20,901 nt of DNA from Opitutaceae bacterium (GCA_005787865.1 SXZN01000107.1:1-20901), one strand, 5' to 3'; positions 7,808-15,294 are shown, numbered from the stretch's first letter. The notes: generated by a model from the sequence alone, not told the origin. Program-made: numbers and translations.

Positions 7808-7957
7808 ATGAATAACGAACCCAAAATCCATCCGTGGCAGAAGGTACTCGATAACCCTTGGCTGCTGCTCGTGCTCGGCGTCCTCATCCCCATTCTTTCC
7901 TACACCACGTGGGGCTGGATCGAACTTCTCCTCACTCCCCCGGCATTGCTGCCCTGA
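7808..7957 (+). CDS. Small single-helix membrane protein of the NO-reductase operon (49 aa)
   Basis: An ATG four bases after the previous stop opens a 49-residue frame. It starts MNNEPKIHPWQKVLDNPW, continues with one hydrophobic helix (about residues 18-30) and ends ELLLTPPALLP. It ends 12 nt before the CuA subunit gene and fills almost all of the gap, so it is very likely translated. Haem-copper oxidases often have short single-helix subunits; this could be one, but I recognise no named family. The IHPW and TTWGWIE segments would lie at the two membrane faces. Confidence 0.7.
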   Translation: MNNEPKIHPWQKVLDNPWLLLVLGVLIPILSYTTWGWIELLLTPPALLP

Positions 7958-7969
7958 CCCTTTCCACCC

Positions 7970-8521
7970 ATGAGCTTACGCCCCCTCACCGCCCCGTGGT
8001 TTCACGGTCCTGCCGGTCACGAAAAAATCTGGCTCGGTTGCGCCATCCTCTGGTGCTTCGTGATGTCACTGATGATGCCTTATTGGCATTTCCGCGGAAA
8101 ACAAAATAGCACGGGCGAAGCTTACACCGTTAAGCCCGCTGATTTTTTTGCGCGTACCGAAAAATTTGTCACAGCCAATCGGGTCGGGACTTTCAAAAAT
8201 CCGATCACGAATCCGATGATGCAGGAGCTGCCGCTGGTGGAACCACCGGCCGGCGGAGACGCCTATCTCATCGGGCGGATGTGGCAATGGTATCCCGCCC
8301 TGCGCCTGCGACTCGGGGAGACTTATCGCTTACACCTGTCGTCCCTTGACTTGCAGCACGGTTTCTCGCTCCAGCCGCTCAATATGAATTTCCAGGTGCT
8401 CCCTGGCTATGACCACGTGCTCACCATCACCCCGACCTCCAAGGGTGAGTTCACCATTGTCTGTAATGAATTTTGTGGCGCGGGTCACCACGCCATGACC
8501 GGAAAAATCTTTGTCGAATAA
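7970..8521 (+). CDS. CuA-containing subunit II of a haem-copper oxidoreductase (likely NO reductase)
   Basis: The 183-residue product has one N-terminal membrane helix (about 19-38) and a periplasmic cupredoxin domain. All CuA ligands are present: His130 (SLDLQHGF), then CNEFCGAGHHAM with Cys165, Glu167 (backbone), Cys169, His173 and Met176. CuA takes electrons from a cytochrome c or quinol-side donor and passes them to the haem of subunit I. The single helix and short length match the subunit II of B-family oxidases and CuA-type NO reductases more than the two-helix aa3 form. It lies 12 nt upstream of the catalytic subunit gene (8534), and a Sco protein suited to CuA loading is encoded two genes on. 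Confidence 0.92.
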   Translation: MSLRPLTAPWFHGPAGHEKIWLGCAILWCFVMSLMMPYWHFRGKQNSTGEAYTVKPADFFARTEKFVTANRVGTFKNPITNPMMQELPLVEPPAGGDAYLIGRMWQWYPALRLRLGETYRLHLSSLDLQHGFSLQPLNMNFQVLPGYDHVLTITPTSKGEFTIVCNEFCGAGHHAMTGKIFVE

Positions 8522-8533
8522 TCGCCTCCTCCT

Positions 8534-10237
8534 ATGTCAACTTCCTCTCATTCTCTCGCCGCTCCGGGCACGCCTGGTCGTGTGTGCGGTACCACTGGCC
8601 TCGGGGTTTGTCTCGACGCTCAACGCTTCATTAAACTCAACGCGGTCGTTGGCATTGTCTTTTTGCTGCTTGGGGGCATTGCCGCACTACTGTTGGCGCT
8701 CACGCGTTGGCAGACCGTTCATTTACTGCCAGTTGACTGGTTTTATCGCCTCCTGACTTTTCACGGAATCAATATGTTGATCCTCTGGATTCTGTTTTTT
8801 GAGGTCGCGATCCTCTATTTCGCCTGCACCACGCCGCTCAATGCGCGGCTGTTCTCGCGCAAGGTCGCGTACACTTCATTCGGCATGATGCTCACGGGGG
8901 CCGTCATGGTAGACTACATTATCATCGCCGGCCAAGCCGATGTGATGATGACCTCCTACCTCCCACTCCTGGCGCATCCCCTCTTTTATCTCGGAATTAT
9001 CCTCGTGGCAGTGGGCACTTTGATTGGCGTGTTTAATTTCTTTGCCACGCTTTACGTGGCCAAACGGGATCGCTCCTACACCGGCTCCGTCCCGATTGTT
9101 ACTTTCGGCGCCACGGCGGCCGCGATCATTGCGGTGGTTACCTTGCTGCACGGCGCCGTGGTGATGATTCCCACTTTCACCTATTCGATGGGGTGGACAC
9201 CGCAACCCGATCCCGCCTGGTATCGCCTGATCTGGTGGGGCCTCGGCCATCAATCGCAACAGGTCAACGTCTGCGCCATGGTGAGCGTTTGGTATTTACT
9301 CACCCATATCGTAGTGGGCTCGCGCCCGATCAATGAAGCGGTCTGTCGAACCGCCTTCGTGCTCTATGTGCTCTTTATCAATCTCGCCTCGGCGCATCAT
9401 CTCCTGGTTGACCCCGGCGTCGGCGCGACCTGGAAAATCTGGAATACTTCCTACGCCATGTACCTCGCCGTGCTCGCTTCGATGGTCCACGGTTTTACCG
9501 TGCCGGCCGGCGTCGAAATCGCGATGCGCGAAAAAGGCTACACCAATGGCATTTTTGGCTGGGTCACTGCATTGCCGTGGAAAAATCCCGCGTTCTCCGG
9601 CACCGCTTTATCAGTCGTGATTTTTGGTTTCCTCGGTGGCATTACTGGGGTGACGCTCGGCACGCAGCAGATTAATATTATTGCCCATAATACGCTGCGC
9701 ATTCCCGGACATTTCCATGTCACCGTCGTCGGCGGCACCACGCTGGCCTTCATGGCTCTCGCCTACTATGTGATTCCCCTCATTTTCCAGCGGGACTTTA
9801 TTTTCCGTCGTGTCGCCCGCATCCAGCCTTGGTTGTTTGGTCTCGGTATTGTGCTGCTCTCATTCGGTATGTCATTTGCGGGCTCGATGGGAGTTTCCCG
9901 TCGGAGTTGGGATATCGATACGCAAGGCGTCTACGGCGCCGCGGCTCATCTTTGGCTCGGCGTACTCGGCATCGGCGGGGTACTCGCTTTTATCGGCCTG
10001 CTGATTTTTGCCCTGCTCTGTGTGGGCACCTTGCTCTTCGGAGAGAAAATTGAAGGCCGCGCAATGGCGGACTGGGGCACGCCTCCCGCTCTCGCCGGCA
10101 GTCAACCGGGCTCACTCGCGCATGACCATTATGCCACCAAGGGGACCATTGTACTGGTGCTTACCTTCCTCGCTTGTTTCGCCGTCTATTATTTTGCGAA
10201 CTGGAAGGCCCTCACGGATGTCTGGCCGGTCCGCTGA
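8534..10237 (+). CDS. Catalytic haem-copper subunit I, likely CuA-type nitric oxide reductase
   Basis: This 567-residue protein has about 13-14 membrane helices and a complete set of metal ligands: His77 (helix II), His239 in WWGLGHQSQQ, the CuB pair His288-His289 in ASAHHLL, and His393/His395 in HNTLRIPGHFH. The last stretch resembles B-family (ba3-type) oxidases. The residue four after His239, normally the cross-linked Tyr of O2 reductases, is Gln243. In cNOR that position is the active-site Glu. Loss of the Tyr together with nirK and ric next door and a DNR box points to NO reduction to N2O. Which non-canonical NOR class it belongs to (eNOR, bNOR, sNOR) I cannot decide without a tree. An unusual oxidase remains the alternative. 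Confidence 0.85.
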   Translation: MSTSSHSLAAPGTPGRVCGTTGLGVCLDAQRFIKLNAVVGIVFLLLGGIAALLLALTRWQTVHLLPVDWFYRLLTFHGINMLILWILFFEVAILYFACTTPLNARLFSRKVAYTSFGMMLTGAVMVDYIIIAGQADVMMTSYLPLLAHPLFYLGIILVAVGTLIGVFNFFATLYVAKRDRSYTGSVPIVTFGATAAAIIAVVTLLHGAVVMIPTFTYSMGWTPQPDPAWYRLIWWGLGHQSQQVNVCAMVSVWYLLTHIVVGSRPINEAVCRTAFVLYVLFINLASAHHLLVDPGVGATWKIWNTSYAMYLAVLASMVHGFTVPAGVEIAMREKGYTNGIFGWVTALPWKNPAFSGTALSVVIFGFLGGITGVTLGTQQINIIAHNTLRIPGHFHVTVVGGTTLAFMALAYYVIPLIFQRDFIFRRVARIQPWLFGLGIVLLSFGMSFAGSMGVSRRSWDIDTQGVYGAAAHLWLGVLGIGGVLAFIGLLIFALLCVGTLLFGEKIEGRAMADWGTPPALAGSQPGSLAHDHYATKGTIVLVLTFLACFAVYYFANWKALTDVWPVR

Positions 10238-10255
10238 GCTGCGGCCATAATCGCG

Positions 10256-11275
10256 ATGTCCGCCCCGGACCTCAGCACCTTGGGTCCAACGGCTCAGATA
10301 GAATTTCTGCCCGCCGCTCGCCGCGGTGGCCAAATAGCCACCGCCCGCTTTTTAACCGGGCCCGGCTTGTTAGTTTTTCTCCTGACGGCGCTCGTGAGTT
10401 ACGAAGGCTTTCTGCTGCTAACTATCTTTGGCCCGACCACGGGAAGTTGGCTGGGTGACTTCGTTCGCGATTTTCAACTATGGTGCTATCGTGGAGATCC
10501 GCGCACCGGAGGAGTTTCCTGGTTGGCGGTCTCGGTGATGATGGGCGAACCCCTGTTTGTAGTCGGCCTAGCCGCTCTGCTTTGGCGATCAGCTTTTACC
10601 CAATTAACTTCAATCCGGCCCTGGCAGGCCCACGGGCGCGCCGCCCTCGCGGGATTTGCCCTCATCGTGGGCTGCGCGGGTGGCTTAATGTATTACGCTC
10701 GGAATGATGCGATCCGCGCGCAAATTTTACCGCCTTTCCCCGGCGAGCGCATTCGCGTGCACCTCGCACTCCCCGCGCTAACCCTGCTCGATCAAACCGG
10801 CACCCCCTTTCGCTTGGCGGATTTGCGCGGCGGCGTGGTGCTAATCACCGGCATCTATGCCGCCTGCACGACTGCCTGCCCAGAAATATTGCTCGAGTTA
10901 AAAAAAATCATGGCGGAATTACCTTCAGCAGAACGGGCAGAGCTGAGCATGGTCGCGCTGTCGCTTAATCCGGAATATGAAACCACTGCGCTGATGAATC
11001 TCATCGCACAGGGCCACGGCTTTACCCATCCCGAGTTTCGCTATGCTACGAGCTCGTCGCCTGCGGCGATGCACGAAGCACTGACCAGTCTCCAATTTTC
11101 AGCGACGCGCAATCCACAGACCGGCGCGATCGATCACGCGAATCTTTTTCTCTTAGTTGATCGCGGTAATCAAATCGCGTATCGCTTCACGCTCGACCCC
11201 CGCCACCGCGCGTGGCTGCGCTCCGCGCTACGAGACCTGCTTCGCGAGCGTCATGTCATCCCCACTGCATCCTGA
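10256..11275 (+). CDS. Membrane-anchored Sco1/SenC fusion protein
   Basis: Residues 1-150 contain about three hydrophobic helices (roughly 33-58, 88-111, 127-147). A Sco/thioredoxin-like domain follows at about 165-335. The copper site is intact: CTTAC (Cys204, Cys208) and His294 in DHANLF. LDQTGTPFRLADLRGGVVLITGIY is the usual Sco domain start. Standard Sco proteins have one helix or a signal peptide, so the three-helix N-terminus is unusual. Position 18 nt after the catalytic subunit and in the same operon as a CuA subunit makes CuA or CuB assembly the likely role. The 3' end overlaps the next gene by 23 nt in another frame, suggesting translational coupling. Confidence 0.87.
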   Translation: MSAPDLSTLGPTAQIEFLPAARRGGQIATARFLTGPGLLVFLLTALVSYEGFLLLTIFGPTTGSWLGDFVRDFQLWCYRGDPRTGGVSWLAVSVMMGEPLFVVGLAALLWRSAFTQLTSIRPWQAHGRAALAGFALIVGCAGGLMYYARNDAIRAQILPPFPGERIRVHLALPALTLLDQTGTPFRLADLRGGVVLITGIYAACTTACPEILLELKKIMAELPSAERAELSMVALSLNPEYETTALMNLIAQGHGFTHPEFRYATSSSPAAMHEALTSLQFSATRNPQTGAIDHANLFLLVDRGNQIAYRFTLDPRHRAWLRSALRDLLRERHVIPTAS

Positions 11276-13382
11276 AGTAGATTGCGCGATCCTCGCGGAA
11301 GCCATGGGACCGACGAACCCGGGGCTGGGTTCAGCCGCCCCACCAGAACCAGTCCGGGCGGCTCGCTTACTGGCGGCCGGCAATGCCGTGGCCACTCGCC
11401 TCGATACTTGGCTGGAACGTTGGTTTCCACGCGAACTCAACCCGCTCGCACAGCTCGGCCCTGCGGCAAATGTCATGCTATTGCTCGCGACTTTTTCCGG
11501 AGTGTTCCTCCTAATTTGGTATTCACCGAGCACGCAATCAGCTTGGTCTTCGCTCGCCGATCTCGGCCCGCACTCGCTGGGCGGACTTATGCGCAGCATC
11601 CACCGCTACGCTTCTGATTTGCTAATGTTACTCGTGCTGGCCCATGCGCTGCGCACTTTGCTCGCGCGTAAATTTTCCGATGCTCGCTGGCTCGCCTGGG
11701 TCAGTGGCATCGCGCTGGTAGGCCTGATCTGGTTTATTGGATGGACCGGCTACTGGTTAGTGTGGGATGTGCGCGCGCAACTCCTGGCCCTTGATACCAT
11801 CCGCCTGGTGGATGTGCTGCCTCTCTTTGGCGAACCGATGCTCCGTCTGTTCACGGCGGATCACACGGTGCCCTCTCTGCTTTTCTTTGTCGTATTTTTT
11901 TTACATATGGTCCTCCCCTTGGGCATCGCCGGAGGACTCTGCCTCCACCTCGCTCGCTTGAGTCGCTCGCCATTACTGCCCAATTGGCGCCTCGCCGTTT
12001 GGTTAATTGGCACAATTATCGTGGCCGCTCTGATTTATCCGGCAGTCAATGCCGAGCCTGCACACCTAACGGTTAAGCCGGATAATTTAAGAATGGATTG
12101 GTGGTATCTCTGGCCATTAACCATCACCGCGCGACTGTCTGGTGGGGGTATCTGGCTCGCTACTCTGCTCGCCACCGCTGGTTTGATGACCGTGCCTTGG
12201 TGGCTTGCCCGCGCACGGCCGCGCGCGATCTATCAAGCGACGGTAAATATTTCGCGCTGCTTCGCCTGCACCTTGTGTTCGCACGACTGCCCGTTTGGCG
12301 CGATTACGATGGTGCCCCGCACTGACGGTAAACCTTTTCCCGCTCAGGCCCAGATCGATGCCGACCGTTGTATCGGCTGCGGCCTCTGCGCAGGAGCCTG
12401 CGATACTCAGGGCATCGGACTTGCCTGGTTCGATGCGCAACAAGTCACCCGTGAGCTCGAAAACTTGATCGTGACGGCAGTTGCGCGCGGCACACCGACC
12501 GCCCTCGCCTTGATTTGCGCCCAAGCCGATGGGGGCTGGGAATTATTTGCGGCCGCCACGTGGCAGCAGCGCTTACCCGGCTATCTCGTGCGCCCCATTC
12601 CTTGCGTTGGTTGGATCGAACCCAAACTGATCGAGCGGCTCATCAGCAAAGGAGCCACCGCCGTCCTGATGGTTGGTTGCGGTTCGAGTGAGCCTTTTTG
12701 CCGCGAAGGCAATCAATGGCTGCCGGCGCGATTAAATGGCACGCGCGAGCCCGCTTTTCGTCCGCAACGGGCCGACCCGCGCAAAATGGCGCAGATTAAT
12801 TTTGATCCCGGGCAACCGCATTTACTCACCGCCGCAGCGATCGCTCTGCGGGAGCAAACGACCCTGCACAAAACACCACTGCCCTCGCATGGCCGAGTCG
12901 GCCTCATGGCTCTCGGCCTGAGCGGACTGCTTTTAACCGCGCTGCTCGTGGTGAGTGATGCTCCCTTTAAAAACCCAGCACCCGCGGCGGCAGAATTCAT
13001 TTTCTCCTTTCGGGCTTATGGCGAATGGGTGTCAGGCGCAGCCCTGGCCTTACCCAATCCCGCCCTCGATCAACGACCGGTGCACATGCGCACGGCACAA
13101 CCCACGCAACGCACCCGCTGGCCGGTCATCGTCCAACTGACCATCGATGGGCAGAGGCAGGAAAAAATCTTCCCGCCAAAAGGATTAAAGTCAGATGGCG
13201 CCTCCGTAGGCGAATTGCGAATTCTGCTCACGCCGGGACCGCATCAAGTCACCGTGCAGCTGCTGACCCAGCCCAAGCGAGAGACTGCGGGGAAAATCTG
13301 GTCCGCCTTGATTAATGCACGATCTAGACATCTCACCGTCCTCACCTTGGAGGCCAATCGCGGGTTTGAATTTGCGCCCTAA
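11253..13382 (+). CDS. Cytochrome b / 2x[4Fe-4S] ferredoxin / FlpD-like fusion, membrane electron-transfer protein
   Basis: The 709-residue product joins several modules. At about 45-235 is a cytochrome b N-terminal domain with two His pairs spaced for two b haems (His117/His131 and His204/His218). Further helices lie at about 246-264 and 290-318. Next are two [4Fe-4S] motifs, CFACTLCSHDC (336-346) and CIGCGLCAGAC (373-383). Residues about 415-505 resemble the FlpD/MvhD iron-sulfur subunit family (Cys422, RPIPCVGWIEPKLIERLISKGA with Cys451, VGCG Cys476, Cys483). A last helix (549-567) precedes a ~140-residue beta-rich tail I do not recognise. ATG 11253 is chosen because the upstream extension would lie wholly inside the preceding gene. 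It probably links quinol/b haems to iron-sulfur carriers for this operon; direction of flow is unknown. Confidence 0.85.
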   Translation: MSSPLHPEVDCAILAEAMGPTNPGLGSAAPPEPVRAARLLAAGNAVATRLDTWLERWFPRELNPLAQLGPAANVMLLLATFSGVFLLIWYSPSTQSAWSSLADLGPHSLGGLMRSIHRYASDLLMLLVLAHALRTLLARKFSDARWLAWVSGIALVGLIWFIGWTGYWLVWDVRAQLLALDTIRLVDVLPLFGEPMLRLFTADHTVPSLLFFVVFFLHMVLPLGIAGGLCLHLARLSRSPLLPNWRLAVWLIGTIIVAALIYPAVNAEPAHLTVKPDNLRMDWWYLWPLTITARLSGGGIWLATLLATAGLMTVPWWLARARPRAIYQATVNISRCFACTLCSHDCPFGAITMVPRTDGKPFPAQAQIDADRCIGCGLCAGACDTQGIGLAWFDAQQVTRELENLIVTAVARGTPTALALICAQADGGWELFAAATWQQRLPGYLVRPIPCVGWIEPKLIERLISKGATAVLMVGCGSSEPFCREGNQWLPARLNGTREPAFRPQRADPRKMAQINFDPGQPHLLTAAAIALREQTTLHKTPLPSHGRVGLMALGLSGLLLTALLVVSDAPFKNPAPAAAEFIFSFRAYGEWVSGAALALPNPALDQRPVHMRTAQPTQRTRWPVIVQLTIDGQRQEKIFPPKGLKSDGASVGELRILLTPGPHQVTVQLLTQPKRETAGKIWSALINARSRHLTVLTLEANRGFEFAP

Positions 13383-13413
13383 TTTATCCCAACATAGGTT
13401 CTCATCGATTCTC

Positions 13414-13455
13414 TTGATCTGCATCAAAGCGGATCCGGTCACTGTCAACTACCTT
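13414..13455 (+). promoter_or_regulatory. DNR/FNR-type box with -10 element, promoter of DUF2249-dnr
   Basis: TTGAT-CTGC-ATCAA at 13414-13427 is the exact FNR half-site consensus in palindrome. A -10-like TACCTT lies at 13450-13455, 29.5 bp from the box centre. The predicted transcription start is about 13462, giving a 19-nt leader before ATG 13481. The regulator gene follows 50 nt after this small gene, so the box may also drive it. Confidence 0.85.
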
Positions 13456-13480
13456 AGCCACCTGCTCCTCGCTGCTCATC

Positions 13481-13723
13481 ATGAAGCCTATTATCTTTAA
13501 GAAATTTGATGTTCGGCCCCTCCTTGCGCGCGGTGAAGAACCCTTACCGCTCATTCGGGCGCGAGTTGATGCACTAGCACCAGGTGATGGCGTGACCATC
13601 ATCGCTCCTTTTATGCCTGCGCCGCTCATCGAGCTCCTCAAAGGAGAAGGGTTTAAATCAACCATTGAACGCCGCCAAGATGGTGCTTGGGCCGTAAATT
13701 TCTGGCTCGAGCCTCTGCGTTGA
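13481..13723 (+). CDS. DUF2249 domain protein
   Basis: The 80-residue product fills a single DUF2249 domain: DVRPLLARGEEPLPLIRARV, then LAPGDGVTIIAPFMPAPLIELL, GFKSTIERRQDGAW and a final strand. The fold is TusA-like, and the family is found repeatedly with NO-response and denitrification genes (NnrS, hemerythrin/Ric, DNR), but its activity is unknown. No Cys is present, so TusA-type sulfur transfer is unlikely. A perfect FNR-type box lies upstream, and the DNR-like regulator gene begins 50 nt downstream. Confidence 0.85.
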   Translation: MKPIIFKKFDVRPLLARGEEPLPLIRARVDALAPGDGVTIIAPFMPAPLIELLKGEGFKSTIERRQDGAWAVNFWLEPLR

Positions 13724-13773
13724 GCGCGCTTTGAGCGCGACATTACTCGCGGGCCTCCTTATCAGGCTAAGCC

Positions 13774-14493
13774 ATGCCGACGACGCCCCACTCCGCCGAC
13801 TTTAAGCTGACCGGTCTCATCGGCACATTGCGCTGCTGCCATTTATTCTCGGGAGTGCCCGCGGAAGATCTGGCCGCCATTGCGGCGTTCACCACCGCAC
13901 TGACGATCCCGAAAGATGATTACCTTTTTCATGAGGGCGAAGCAGCCCGTGGTTTCTATCTGGTGCAAAGCGGTGCTTTTAATGTGCATCGAGTCAGTGC
14001 CGCCGGCAAAGAGCAGGTGATTCATATTTTTCGGGCAGGCGAATCTTTCGCTGAAACCGCCTTGGCCTCCACGACCGGCTATCCCGCCCATGCCCGCGCC
14101 GTTGAACCGAGTACCGTTTTATTAATTCCTAAAATTCCGGTGCTCGAACTCATCGGCCGACGCCCCGATCTCGCCCTGCGCATGCTCGGGTCGATGAGCA
14201 CGCACCTCCGCGTGCTCGTTGGCATGCTTGATGATCTCACGCTGAAAGACGTCGAGTCACGCTTACTCAACTGGCTCAACAAACACGGCAGCACTGCACC
14301 CAACGGAGTGATTAAGCTGCCCAGCACCAAGCGGGTCTTGGCGGCAGAACTGGGTACCAGCAGTGAAACGCTGTCTCGGACTTTGGCTCGATTGCGCGCG
14401 CAAAAGCTGATCAGCGTCGCCGCCAAAACCATTACCGTGCATAATGTCAAAGAGCTCGTAGCCCAGCTACGCCGCAATTTAGGTGAAAGTTAA
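13774..14493 (+). CDS. dnr: Crp/Fnr family transcriptional regulator, DNR/NNR-like
   Basis: The 239-residue product has a cyclic-nucleotide-binding-type beta-roll (about 25-115), a dimer helix (about 130-155) and a winged HTH (about 160-225). The recognition helix reads GTSSETLSRTLARL; Glu198, Ser201 and Arg202 sit where FNR/DNR contact TTGA half-sites, matching the five boxes in this window. The only N-terminal cysteines are Cys21-Cys22; the FNR cluster set of Cys residues is missing, so it is not an oxygen-labile iron-sulfur FNR. By analogy with DNR it may sense NO through haem, but no ligand can be assigned from sequence. No box lies directly upstream; transcription may come from the DUF2249 promoter 50 nt before, which would give autoregulation. 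'dnr' is a functional label, not proven orthology. Confidence 0.88.
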   Translation: MPTTPHSADFKLTGLIGTLRCCHLFSGVPAEDLAAIAAFTTALTIPKDDYLFHEGEAARGFYLVQSGAFNVHRVSAAGKEQVIHIFRAGESFAETALASTTGYPAHARAVEPSTVLLIPKIPVLELIGRRPDLALRMLGSMSTHLRVLVGMLDDLTLKDVESRLLNWLNKHGSTAPNGVIKLPSTKRVLAAELGTSSETLSRTLARLRAQKLISVAAKTITVHNVKELVAQLRRNLGES

Positions 14494-14517
14494 AAACAGG
14501 CCCGATCCGCGCTAGGC

Positions 14518-14559
14518 TTGATCTAGCTCAAGGCTACCGGTCCGCCGCTCTGCCATAGT
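14518..14559 (+). promoter_or_regulatory. DNR/FNR-type box with -10 element, promoter of ric
   Basis: TTGAT-CTAG-CTCAA at 14518-14531 has one half-site mismatch and is flanked by C and G (CTTGAT...CTCAAG). A -10-like CATAGT sits at 14554-14559, 29.5 bp from the box centre. The predicted transcription start is 14565/14566, at the ATG, suggesting a leaderless mRNA. Confidence 0.8.
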
Positions 14560-14564
14560 GGGGC

Positions 14565-15293
14565 ATGACCTCCTTTGCCGTATCCGTTGCTCCGCTTCTT
14601 CTCACTCCCGCCACCATGATTGGCGAACTCGTTGCTGCTCGCCCAGCGCTCGCGCGACTCTTCGAGAAACTCGGCATCGACTATTGCTGCGGAGGGAAAC
14701 AAACACTCGCGGTGGCTTGCAGTCGTCGCGGATTAGAGGTGGCCACTACGATCACTCTCCTCGAGTCAGCGGGCGCTCTTTTGCTTGCGGGCCCAACCGA
14801 AGTTGATGCCGCCGCGATGAGCCTCGCCGAACTCGCTGACCATATTGAGAACACCCATCATGCTTATCTCAAAAGCGAACTCCCCCGCCTCAGCGAAATG
14901 GCGCAGCGTGTTGCCACGAAACATAGCTGGCGTGACGCTCGTCTAACTGAAGTGGCTGCCGCCGTCCATATGCTGACGGATGAGATGATCAGTCACATGG
15001 AAAAAGAAGAAAAAATCCTTTTCCCCTTGGTGCGTCACATCGAGAAGTCCCGCCAACCAACCAACGCCCTCGCGGGACCCATTCGGCAAATGGAAGCCGA
15101 ACACCAATCGGCGGGACAACTGACCGCCCAGCTACGCGAGCTCACCGATAATTTTGTTCCCAACGCCGAAGCCTGCAACACCCACCGCGCACTCCTGGCC
15201 GGCCTCGCTGAATTTGAAACTGACCTGCACCGTCATGTCCACAAAGAGAACAATGTGCTTTTCCCCCGCGCCCTCGCGCTTGCGGCCGCCTAG
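14565..15293 (+). CDS. ric: Di-iron iron-sulfur cluster repair protein (Ric/YtfE/ScdA)
   Basis: The 242-residue product has the ScdA/DUF542 N-terminal domain (about 15-70: MIGELVAARPALARLF, GIDYCCGGK with Cys41-Cys42) followed by a hemerythrin-like four-helix domain (about 88-240). Candidate di-iron ligands are His93, His144 and Glu148 (SHMEKEE), His180 (MEAEH), and His and Glu residues in HRHVHKENNVLFP (222-234). Ric proteins repair iron-sulfur clusters damaged by NO or oxidants, in the cytoplasm. The gene has its own DNR box. The start at 14565 coincides with the predicted transcription start; ATG 14616 is a later alternative that would trim a non-conserved N-terminus. It is convergent with uxaC, with one base between the stop codons. 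Confidence 0.92.
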   Translation: MTSFAVSVAPLLLTPATMIGELVAARPALARLFEKLGIDYCCGGKQTLAVACSRRGLEVATTITLLESAGALLLAGPTEVDAAAMSLAELADHIENTHHAYLKSELPRLSEMAQRVATKHSWRDARLTEVAAAVHMLTDEMISHMEKEEKILFPLVRHIEKSRQPTNALAGPIRQMEAEHQSAGQLTAQLRELTDNFVPNAEACNTHRALLAGLAEFETDLHRHVHKENNVLFPRALALAAA

Positions 15294-15294
15294 C

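Noticed and set aside
8534..10237. Ordinary terminal oxidase subunit I
   Set aside because: The cross-linked Tyr position is Gln and the genes nearby serve nitrogen oxides, so NO reduction is more likely. A tree would settle it.
11157..11252. Longer start for the cytochrome b fusion
   Set aside because: This extension lies wholly inside the Sco-fusion gene in another frame; ATG 11253 gives a normal 23-nt overlap.
13720..13740. Direct repeat of TTGAGCGCG
   Set aside because: Half-site-like TTGA elements are present but no facing TCAA at the right spacing; probably chance or a weak binding element.
13774..14493. Oxygen-sensing iron-sulfur FNR
   Set aside because: Only an adjacent Cys pair is present at the N-terminus; the spaced cluster cysteines of FNR are missing.
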